A stretch of 21,880 bases of DNA from the NCBI GenBank assembly GCA_019693395.1, contig JAAMXP010003943.1, positions 1 through 21,880 on the forward strand, written 5' to 3'. Position 1 is the stretch's first letter. Each line of letters opens with the position of its first letter. Position numbers and translations under genes: made by a program. The notes beneath the pieces were generated by a model. The model was not told where the DNA came from. It worked only from the letters and a program-made list of their open reading frames with translations, and searched no databases. This document shows positions 1 through 7,808 of the stretch, one piece after another. Source of the DNA: Ettlia oleoabundans. Taxonomy: Eukaryota > Chlorophyta > Chlorophyceae > Chlamydomonadales.

Positions 1-380
1 GGTGGGTAGCGGGGCTTATTGATTGCCAGTGGTCAGGTGCGTGCTTCCTTGCATGGGTAAACGGGTGGCTGGGTTTGTGGTTGGGTTCCGGTGGGTTACA
101 CCAGGGGGGTGTGCTGAGGGCTGCAAGTGGATGGGTTCTTGCATTGGGTGGCAGGCTGCCTCAGGGTGTCTGGTGTGTCTGAAGGTGCAGATTCCGTCAC
201 AGTTTCGCTTTCCGGCTTGATGTAGCAGGGTTGCTGCTCCTCCTGCTTCTGCTGCCCTTGTTTGGCCAGATTGATGCCTGCGATGCACTTTCCTGTGCAA
301 TGTGCCTGGGTGCAAACCGCAATCTCTACTGCCCCAGCCTTTCCTGTATCGATACGTAATCTTGATTGGTTCACCTGTAG
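1..380 (+). other. Probable intron or upstream part of the truncated SDR gene
   Basis: No frame here reads like a conserved protein. The stretch ends in a good acceptor (TGTAG at 376-380) directly before the first recognisable SDR exon, so it is most simply the intron before that exon. The window may even open at a splice donor, since GTGGGT lies at 2-7 and a one-base phase is what the exon at 381 needs, but that is a guess. Confidence 0.4.
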
Positions 381-1169
381 GGGAGGAGAAGCTACGGAAG
401 AGCGGCGTGCCATACACAGTAATACGGCCGGGTGGACTGACACATGATCCAGCAGGCCAGGCGGTGCTGGTGGCGGCTCAGGTGGGGCCATGAGGCGGCT
501 TTGCCTATCAATAGTGTCGTAGTTCTGCACTATGCCCGTTGGCTACTCCTGCAGCGCCGGTAAATCAACAAACTGGCAATTGTTCTATTGCGTTAGGAAC
601 ACATTTCACAAGGAATGTAAAAGCATTTGTGTTCCGGACTTGAAGTTGTGCCAGTTACTTGGTTGCCTTGCAGGGTGACAACCAGAACGGCAGGGTGAGC
701 CGTGCCGATGTGGCGGCGGTGTGCGTGGCGGCACTGTCAGGTGCGTGCACAGAGGCAGCACCCCAGCAGCGCGGCTGCGCTGTTTGCAGCGCATCAAATA
801 AAGCGCGCGCATTACAGTAGGCTTCGCTGTGCAGTTCCTCGAACATCTTCCACTGTCTTATATAGCTTTACAAGAGAGCACTCCCTGTGCCGCCTTTCTT
901 GTGTCTCTGCCTGCATCATCGCTTCATGCAGATGCAAGCTTCACTTGGTGCAAACCCCCACAGGTGCTGTCAGCGCTGCCAACTGCGCTACCAAACCTTT
1001 CGACTGATGTCTCCGAACCCTCCTGCCTGGTTGCTTTGCAGATCCAGCGGCCAAAAATATGACTTTGGAGCTCGTCAGCAAACCGGCAGAAGGGCAGGCG
1101 CCACCCGCTCTCGCACAGCAACTCAAGGGGCTGTTTGCAGGGCTCAAGCCAGATACACCCGCAGCATGA
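381..1169 (+). CDS. Atypical SDR / NmrA-like NAD(P)-binding protein, C-terminal part (5' end outside window)
   Basis: This is the C-terminal half of an atypical short-chain dehydrogenase of the NAD(P)-binding Rossmann type, like the plant At2g37660/At5g02240 group. Exons: 381-481, 674-740 and 1042-1169, with the stop at 1167-1169. The first exon reads GVPYTVIRPGGLTHDPAG, the family's typical IPYTIIRAGGL segment. The second gives GRVSRADVAAVCVAAL, matching the family's ISRADVAEVCVQAL motif. The third gives the last strand (MTLELVSKPAEG) and a C-terminal helix ending LKPDTPAA. Splice phases agree: phase 0 after 481 and phase 1 after 740. The coenzyme-binding GxxGxxG end lies to the left of the window, so substrate and localisation cannot be judged. 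Relatives bind NAD(P)H in plastid or cytosol, often without a known substrate. Confidence 0.85.
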
Positions 1170-1243
1170 TCCCCATGTGCAGGGTAAATTGTATTTGAGC
1201 GCGTTGAGAGTGGCATGTGCCCTGTGTGCAACCATTTCATTGG

Positions 1244-1248
1244 TTACA
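1244..1248 (-). terminator. TGTAA polyadenylation signal, minus strand
   Basis: The plus strand reads TTACA, so TGTAA lies on the minus strand about 260 nt downstream of the stop codon of the small cysteine-motif gene. TGTAA is the usual chlorophyte poly(A) signal. It lies upstream, in plus coordinates, of the plus-strand signal at 1300, so the two convergent 3' ends would overlap. Confidence 0.45.
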
Positions 1249-1299
1249 TGAGATGATATTCAGAATTCAGTGGAGACGGAAGCTACAAAATGAAGGGCA

Positions 1300-1304
1300 T
1301 GTAA
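1300..1304 (+). terminator. TGTAA polyadenylation signal of the SDR gene
   Basis: TGTAA sits 131 nt after the SDR stop codon in a locally A-rich stretch. Cleavage would be expected about 10-20 nt downstream, near 1315-1320. Confidence 0.6.
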
Positions 1305-1506
1305 TGAAATTGGAAAACTGTGAGTTCAAGCAAGCAATAGAATTGATGGAATTAAACGATGGTCAGGGAGCTCTTCTCGATTGATTATCACCTTCATCCA
1401 GGTGTGGGTGTGTTTTGGGCAGCTGCACGGCTGGCTGCTAATAGGCTCGGTAACAAATTTGCAGTAACAACTTTGCAGCAGCAGCCAGGCTGGCGCACTG
1501 CAAGGC

Positions 1507-2077
1507 TCACTTGCGCCGGGGGCAGTCAGCGCATGCCTGGCTGACAGGGCGATTGGGGTGCACGCACTTGGATTTGGCCATCGCCACGGCTGCAGCGCGC
1601 CGCTTGCGGGGGCAATCGCCGCAGGCGCTGCTGACTGGGCGGCTTGGGTGCACGCAGGAGCTCTTGGCGGGGGCCTGCACGTGCAGGGCACTTTATAATG
1701 GTTAGGGCTGCAATGTATTGCAGTTGAACCACCTTGCTGACAGATAGAACATAGGAGTGGACAGCAAGCTGCAGTGACAGCATGAGCCCTGAACAACCAG
1801 GACCACGAGGCCGAAGCCGCTGTGTGCAGCAGTGCGGCGACACCGCCTGGCGGCTTCAGGCAGATGGGCAGGCACAAATACCACACGACGGCCCTGAGGT
1901 GCAGATGTTTTCTGCTGAAATGCTCACCCCACGAAGAAGCGGGCACTCAAAGGTGTCGTCGGTGCAACGCTGGCTGGCCGCCGCTGCGGACACCTGCACG
2001 GCGCCCCTCCTTGCAGGCATCCGTGCCTTGCACACGGGTGCAAACAGGGGCGTGGAGGGAGCGCGCAGGGCCAGCAT
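1507..2077 (-). CDS. Small putative plastid-targeted protein with a duplicated Cys-His motif
   Basis: Two exons: 2077-1928 (ATG at 2077-2075, 50 codons) and 1674-1507 (55 codons plus stop TGA), joined in phase 0 across a 253-nt GTGAGC...GTGCAG intron, for 105 aa. The N-terminus (MLALRAPSTPLFAPVCKAR then MPARRGAVQVSAAAA) looks like an algal chloroplast transit peptide with processing near VQVSA. The mature part has two Cys in TDDTFEC context, then two copies of CVHPxRPVSxACxDCPR separated by about 33 residues. Comparing the two DNA copies, most third positions differ but the residues stay (CCC/CCA, CCT/CCA, GCA/GCC, GAC/GAT, CGG/CGC, TCC/AGC), a coding signature on this strand. The spacing C-x10-C-x2-C with a nearby His could bind zinc. 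I do not recognise the family. The pattern faintly recalls the CxRPxxxCxC start of DTW-domain proteins, but no DTW core is present. Confidence 0.6.
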
Positions 2078-2707
2078 GGCGTCTAGAGAAGTTCGCAAAC
2101 GCCGTGTGTTATCCAAAAGGAAGCAGAGAAGCGCTTGTCGTCGGTAAGTGTCTCAAGTGCGCATTGCCGCGCAGTCGTTGTGGCTGCATATGGCGCCGCC
2201 AGCATGTACAGCCGGCCATCCCGGCGTACCGCCAACCACTGCCAACCTTGGTTGTATTTTGCGGCCCCCGGCCCCCGGCCCCCGCTCGCAGCCAATGCCA
2301 TGCTGTTTGTTTCAGAGACACATTGTCACACACGTAGCACACTTCTAACCACGCGATTTCAGGATATGCGGGTCCTTGTTGAGCACTTCAAAAGCCAGCC
2401 AGTCGATGTGTGGTCATTAGTCGACCTGTGCATCACACGACATGAGCGCATACCACGTGTGCATCTTGGTGCGTGCATTGGGGAGCATAATTCACCCATC
2501 ATAGGGCGCTGTCCAATCTGATTGGCAGTGACAGCGGGGTACGGGCTTTGCCCTGGTACTGCTTGTGGTGGGCAGTTGTATTGACCATAACGCCTGCGAA
2601 TCGTTGGCCACCGTCGGTCTAACTCACCAAAGCTGCCAAGGATCAACCCGTCCCCCCCTCACTGAGGTTTAGGGGTTGCGTGTCCGGCAGGACGGACAGC
2701 AGGCTAG

Positions 2708-2763
2708 GGGAGGGGTGTCCCTTGGCTGCTGGCAGGTCAAGGGAGGGGTGTCCCTTGGCTGCC
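2708..2763. repeat. Two-copy 33-bp tandem repeat with internal palindrome
   Basis: The segment GGGAGGGGTGTCCCTTGGCT occurs twice with a period of 33 bp. In the second copy the arms CAAGGGA (2738-2744) and TCCCTTG (2751-2757) are perfectly complementary around a 6-nt loop, so each unit can fold into a short hairpin. No coding frame is associated with it. Confidence 0.75.
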
Positions 2764-3154
2764 GGCTATACCGGCACGCACGGTTATGAGTCTGCTGATA
2801 CGGCTCCCCTGCCCAGGCTCAGTAGGGCCTAAGTAGCGGGGTTATGTAACACACACGCAGCATGTTCAAGGGATGCAGTGCAACTGAAAGAGTTTTACTT
2901 TGAACGGAAACATTGAACAGCCCCTGGCTTTCCTTGCCAGCGGAGCATGGCTGTTGAGACGGTTTCTGCCTCCCTCCTTTCCTGTGCAACCTATTGAGTC
3001 AGTTTCCGGTAGATGGAACTTGACAAACGGCAAACAAGGGACATGTCTCAAGGAAGCAATTGATAAAAGTTTGCTGTCAGGCAACGCCATATGCATGCGC
3101 CGCCAACACGCGGAGAGCCCTCGGCCACCATCGACAAGCTGCGGCATCTATCAA

Positions 3155-3162
3155 TATAAAAG
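3155..3162 (+). promoter_or_regulatory. TATA-like box upstream of the proton-channel gene
   Basis: TATAAAAG in an A/T-richer pocket, about 600 bp before the channel's start codon. It would place transcription start near 3185-3190 and give a long 5' UTR, perhaps with an intron (GTGAGT at 3530, acceptor GCAG near 3571-3574). This rests on motif and position only. Confidence 0.35.
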
Positions 3163-3768
3163 AAACCTTCTAGGCGACTCGATTGAATCGCTTTTCTGCT
3201 TCATGCTGAAGTGAGAGTTGCACCCCACAGCATGGGTTGGCAGGTTGCAGGCGGCGCAGACGACAGCGCGCGACAGCGCCGCTGATATGGCACGCGCCTC
3301 TCTACCGGTGCAGCCTCTCGCATGTCCAATCCGTTTGAATGCTCCCTCCAATCGTTCTGGTTCAAAAGAGAAGGGCAAAGCTTACGGTGTGGAGCAGCAA
3401 CTGAATTTGCAGGGTTCAAGGCGCGATGGCAGGTTTGTTAGCGTATCCCGTGAGCGTTCCTGAATAACTGTTGCGGCACATCGGATGTCCCGAACGGTGC
3501 CCGAGGGTTGGCGTACCTCAGCGCGCGCGGTGAGTCTCAGACGCGAGTTGCTCAAGCCCATTGGTTCCATTGCAGGTTGGTGGGATACTTTGGTTAGATC
3601 TTTCAGTTTCACTTTCGAGCGTAATGAAGCGGGCGCTGCATAGCCGCGCTGAACATCGCTCCCGCCCAACTCTCCCGCTGCCGCTTGACTTGCTTCATGC
3701 CCTGCATCTTCAACAACCCACCCTATGTCATATGCATGTAGAAGGACCAGGCCATACGTTGGAAAACA

Positions 3769-6586
3769 ATGTTTCTTGGCGAGGTGTGTGCTGTCATGCA
3801 CAGCCGCCAGCCGCGCCTCTTGGTCTCGCATGACCCGTGGTTCCGGCACCGCCGCCTAAACATCCACCAGCACAGCAGCAACCCAGCAGCGCACAGCAAA
3901 GATACCCAGCCCGCATTGGGCAGCATTGAGTTGGCGGCCACAAATGGCAGCACTGACACCGTCAGCTTGGACGGCAACCCTCAAAAGGATTACGCATTTG
4001 ATGTTGGCAGTGCGAACAACAGGGAGATGGCGGAAGCGAGCTTGGCAGCTGCACCAGCGCACATGCCTCAGCGAGGCGACAGTCTACCTAACAAAAAAAA
4101 TTTACCAACCGCAGAGGAAAAGAGCCGATGGCTTGGTGCCATGCAGCGTGCCCTTATGGATTCCTTGCAGCCGCCACGCACAAGGCAGCCCACGTGGTGG
4201 GGCAAGCGCTTCCATAGCCTGCAGGTGGGGGACACTTCTGGGTGTTGCAAACGATGTCTCTAAGAGCCATTCATATGCTCACGTATTGGCAGCAACCCAC
4301 AACTTCTGATTTGGCATTCAATGACCCTATTGAAACGTTTATCAGTAGGGCAGCCGCAATGCCAGAAGGGGCAAGCCTGTTCTGTTGCAATCAACTCTCG
4401 AAACCCCCTTCAAGTCTGTTCCAAATCCCCCACCCTGCTGGCCCTGCTCTGCTTTGCAGCATCGCATGGCCCAAGTCCTAGAGAGCCGTGAAGCTCACTA
4501 TGCAGTAATTGAAATGGTACTGCTGGACCTGGCCAGTGTACTGTCAGAGCTGGTGCTTACTTCTTTCTTCCCCTCACCTGAGTTGGCACCACCCCTGGGT
4601 AGGTGGCGGCTTGGGTGGTGCGGGGGCCACGAGCATGGTTGTCAGGATGTGGCATGAGGATCCTGCTCAGCCAGGTTCGGCCGTCCTCGCCTGCTGCCTG
4701 GGTGCACATTGCCTGCTGCCTGGGTGCACACATGCAAGTGCTCCATGCCTTCCAGCGTCTGCAGCAGGTGCTGTGCTACCCAAACAGGCCTCGTTTTTGG
4801 TATCAGTTTACATCGCAAATGGCAGAAAGTGCGCTTCCCTTCTCATTTCTTGCATCATCCCCCCACCTGTGGTCCCCTCTACTTGCCCCTCCCCTCTTTC
4901 CGCTCGCAGTGCACATGGCAGAGGGCGCCCTGTCCTGCACATCAATCGCCATCCTGGCAGCATTCAGCGCTGAACTGGCCGCCAAGCTGCTGGTCTTTGG
5001 TGTCACCTACTTCACAAACAGCCGGTGGGTGCGGTGGCTGCAGCCGAAGAATGGATCATGCTGGCGTATCGTCAGCCCTGCTTGCTATTCAGGCTGCGTC
5101 TGGGGATGCGTCACTCCGGCACGTTTGTAAGCCCTGCTCGCTAGTCAGGCGGCGCCTTCCCTCGGGCGGACAGTACGGCTGCTGCCGGCACCCGTCGTGC
5201 TAAGGCAGCTGCTCAGCTTGTAGGAGCGTGAAAGCAGCAATGTTTGAAGGGCGCACCTCCCCCCTCGGCCTGATGACCACGGACTCATTGATGTAGTTCG
5301 CATCACAGCCTTAAATTGCTTGTTTCAACGTTTTCATCAGTGCTGTGCGGGCCCCCTGCAGTTGGCATCTGTTTGACGGGCTGATCGTAATCACCTCCCT
5401 CACCCTAGAGCTCAGCCTGCGGGGCTTGGCACAGGAGGTGGCCTCATTGCTTGTATTTTTCAGGCACGTGGGGCTGCAGATCCACCTTCCATGCCACTGT
5501 TGCTGTATGGATGGGGTGGAGTCTGAGCTTTACAGCGCAATGCCTATGCCCAAGTGTGCGCTGTATCGGCATCGTCCTTCCATTGCAGCAGAGTGACACA
5601 TCACGCATGGCGCCGGCAAGTTCCTCGCTTCCACTTCGGGTTTTGCTGGCTGTTGCAGGCTATGGCGCATCATGCGCATCATGCACGGCGTGGCGGAGGC
5701 GATGGAGCTCAACCACAGCCAGGAGATGGCCCAGCTGCACCTCAAGCTCTTAAGCCTGGAGTCGGTGAGCGAAGGGGCGCTGGACTTGGTATAATACACT
5801 CGTATCCTGCACTGGTTGCACCCTCCGTTGTCGTCTGTTAACATCTGCTAGGTTGATGTGTGAAATTGTGCTGCTGCAAAAGTTCGTGGCTCTGGCGGCG
5901 TCTTGGCTGCCATATGTGGGGGTCGGCCTGGATAATGGCATAAATCGGTTTGCCCTGCTCTGCCCTGCTCTACCCTGCCCTGCCCTGTCTCGCTTCGCCC
6001 TGCCCTGTCCTGCCTGGCTGACATGGCATGTTTCACCACGCGGGTTGTGCAGGAGCTCTCCGCGTCTGAGCAGCGTGTGCAGGAGCTTCACCAGCAGGCG
6101 ACGCTATTGCACGTTGCCGCTGCAGCAAAGGGCATCGACTTGCCCTTCATTCTGTCCACAGCATCAGAGCAGCAGAAGCAGCTGGCAGCCGCCGCACAGC
6201 AGCAGCTTCTGGCGGCGGCGGCAGCCACAGCCTCCAAGGGGATCGAGCTGCAGACGATCCTGCAGGTCGCTGCGGCACAGCAGCAGCAGGTGGCAGCAGC
6301 GGCGCAGCAGCAGCTCCTGGCTGCAACCGCAGCAACGGCGCGGCAGCAGCTCCTGGCGGCAGCCGCTGCTGCAGCTGCAGCCTCCGCTGGCTCTCCACCT
6401 GCCAAGGATGGCTTGAACGGCAGTGCACCGGTTACCATGACGTCAACAAGCGGCACCAGAAGGGGCATCAAGTCAGATGCGGCCGCCGCCAGTGCTGGAC
6501 AGAGATACCGCAAGGCTTGCTCAGCCGCCATCTTCCAAGCACCCTTGAGGAGCAGCTGCATGCCACCACAGCAACAGCACCTCTAG
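3769..6586 (+). CDS. HVCN1: Voltage-gated proton channel (Hv1/HVCN1 type)
   Basis: A four-helix voltage-sensor protein that carries H+ out of the cell or across internal membranes when depolarised. Exons 3769-4224, 4460-4598, 4910-5024, 5362-5463, 5659-5764 and 6053-6586 give 483 aa with all phases consistent. Residues 1-152 are a polar cytosolic N-terminus. S1 (about 166-190) carries D175 and E182, matching human D112 and E119. S2 (about 205-229) carries F217, E220 and K224, matching F150, E153 and K157. S3 (238-256) carries D242 and E253, matching D174 and D185. S4 reads RLWRIMRI from R271, so R271, R274 and R277 match R205, R208 and R211. The aspartate and the RxWRxxR pattern together define the family. 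A heptad-like coil follows, then an Ala/Gln-rich C-terminus with two 36-residue repeats. Human N214 is replaced by H280, and both zinc-site histidines are absent. The intron after S3 is GC-AG. The start is the first ATG of the exon; an upstream coding exon cannot be excluded. Confidence 0.93.
4689..4732. repeat. 22-bp direct tandem repeat in a proton-channel intron
   Basis: GCCTGCTGCCTGGGTGCACA is repeated twice head to tail with a 22-bp period inside the intron between the S1 and S2 exons. It has no effect on the reading frame. Confidence 0.8.
5464..5658 (+). other. GC-AG intron between the S3 and S4 exons of the proton channel
   Basis: The S3 exon ends ...CTTGTATTTTTCAG and is followed by GCACGTGG; the next exon starts after TGTTGCAG. 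Joining at these points gives LLVFF-RLWRIMR, which aligns without gap to human LLILL-RLWRVAR. No nearby GT donor gives the same frame, so a GC donor is the simplest reading. The donor exon ends in AG and the junction codon is AG|G (R271). Confidence 0.75.
5951..6017. repeat. Degenerate CTGCC/CCCTG pentamer tract in a proton-channel intron
   Basis: About 13 imperfect copies of TGCCC/CCCTG run through the end of the intron before the last coding exon. The tract is pyrimidine-rich on the plus strand and may serve as an extended polypyrimidine tract for the acceptor at 6052. Confidence 0.7.
6128..6343 (+). repeat. Two in-frame 108-bp (36-residue) repeats coding the channel's Ala/Gln-rich tail
   Basis: Unit 1 (6128-6235) and unit 2 (6236-6343) both begin KGI(D/E)L..IL and continue to QQxQxAAAAQQQLLAA, ending in ATAS or ATAR, in exact 36-residue register. 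A third partial copy (QQLLAAAA...) follows. The units should be alpha-helical, with Leu/Ile at helical spacing and Ala/Gln filling. At DNA level the region is rich in GCA/CAG triplets, which explains long spurious open frames on both strands. Confidence 0.85.
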
Positions 6587-7808
6587 TTTGACCCCCTTAA
6601 TTTAGCAGCGCAAAGTTTCGTGGGAGTTAGTGCCATGCCCCATGCTGCCCCCACTGCCGTCCTAGCGCTTTATTGTGCCCCGGCCAGGCGTCACTTGCTC
6701 TACCTTCCCTTTCATGCTTCTGTACATCATGACGTATTGTACTGCTACTATTTGAGACGAATGCATGCCGCACAGTGTAGTGGCAATTATACATCAATCA
6801 TGTCAATGCCTAACTGCAGTTGTTATAATCATCATGCCGGGAAATTCTATTCGTTAGACCACTTCCATATGTATTTGCTCATTACTTTTGAAAACCCTGT
6901 CCTGTCGCAAGCTGTCCTGTCGTATGTCCGGTTGCAAGCAGTGGATGGCCTGCCAGGCTTGTTGATTGGTGTTGGTTGGTTGGTTGGTTGATGGGACGCC
7001 CTGGTAATACACACATCTCAGAGCCTATGATGAGTTCAAGGGCTTTGGAGCTCTTCGGTGTTTTGGTCAGATGCAAATAAGCCCTCCAATTGGTGTAGCG
7101 TTGAAACGTTTTATCCTGCACCGCCGCCTAGGACCGCTGGTCCGCCCCTCCACTACCCACCAGGTGCCCGCAGGGTCGCGGAGGGGCTGGCTGGCAGGGG
7201 GATATACCTACACATACGTATCACCATTTATCTGGTAAAACACACAGCAGGTGTGCCAGCAGCAAACTTGGGAACTTGTTCCCCGCACACCCTTCCCTAG
7301 GCACCGGCGCCTAAGCCATGTTAGAGATCCTTAATGCTGCTGTATGGTCTCCGCTACCACTGCACGAGAACGGAGAAGTCGGCGGGCAGCACCATGCACC
7401 TTCTCTGCGCCTTCCATGCCCTCGTGGCAACACGCGCAATCGATCATAATACTACCCTGCAGAGTTCTTTAAACAAACTGACTGCAGCAAACCGAGTTTT
7501 TAGGCTCCCTGTTTCATCCTCACTTCCTCTCTCTTTCGACCGACATCGGTACCAGGCTCCGGTCTCAGGTGGGTGGTCTGCTGTTGAACTTGCTTTGATC
7601 TTGCGTCCCCTTGCCTAATGGCAAAGCTGTTGCGATGGCTCAACACGCTGCTGGGAATTCCTGAGGTCTGCACCAATAGCAGCAACACTGCTGGTGTTGA
7701 TGGCGGTATCGCCCCCGCCCCAGCCTGCAGCAACAACCGCAACTGAGACGAATTCACTGTATTGCTACCTGCAGGCTCAGTCCCTACTTCCCCACCAACC
7801 ACAATTTC
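6587..7808. other. Intergenic: 3' UTR of the proton channel and 5' region of the hemerythrin gene
   Basis: No gene seen. The left part should be the channel's 3' UTR; I found no clear TGTAA in it. A (GGTT)5 run lies at 6971-6990. Towards the right, ATG at 7618 opens a 42-codon frame (MAKLLRWLNTLLGIPE...) closed by TGA at 7744. It could be an upstream ORF of the hemerythrin mRNA, because its only nearby donor (GAG|GTCTGC) is out of phase with the first hemerythrin exon. Confidence 0.5.

Larger units (their letters stand above)
2078..3768. other. Gene-poor interval with short repeats; no convincing gene
   Basis: About 1.7 kb upstream of both the minus-strand Cys-motif gene and the plus-strand proton channel. 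Open frames exist, but none reads like a known protein. A GTAAGT donor at 2143 and an acceptor-flanked frame at 2365-2470 (LVEHFKSQPVDVWSLVDL) hint at a plus-strand transcript, and TGTAA occurs at 2845-2849. I could not assemble a gene from them. The interval also holds a G-rich CCCCCGG run near 2263-2284, a 33-bp tandem repeat at 2708-2763 and a TATA-like box at 3155. The right end should contain the 5' UTR of the channel gene. Confidence 0.5.

Noticed and set aside
1326..1946. 206-aa minus-strand open frame
   Set aside because: It overlaps the Cys-motif exon in a different frame, has no recognisable domain, and its composition looks like read-through of intron and UTR.
2083..2301. Minus-strand frame KYNQGWQWLAVRRDGRLYML...
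   Set aside because: Looks protein-like over about 35 residues, but I could find no splice partners, and a plus-strand GTAAGT overlaps it; too little to call a gene.
2365..2470. Plus-strand acceptor-flanked frame MRVLVEHFKSQPVDVWSLVD
   Set aside because: Possible exon, but no upstream or downstream exon in phase and no family match from memory.
3485..3529. ATG frame MSRTVPEGWRTSARA before a GTGAGT, as a first exon of the proton channel
   Set aside because: The exon that would follow (acceptor near 3574) runs in a different frame from the channel's MFLGEV start, so it is not joined to it; more likely 5' UTR.
5118..5130. TGTAA motifs inside introns (for example near 5126, 8534 and 10851)
   Set aside because: They fall within introns of well-supported genes, so they are unlikely to be 3' ends of those genes.
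6088..6561. Minus-strand frame of about 157 aa rich in Ala/Cys
   Set aside because: Mirror of the GCA/CAG-rich coding exon of the proton channel; the plus-strand frame is in phase with the S4 exon.
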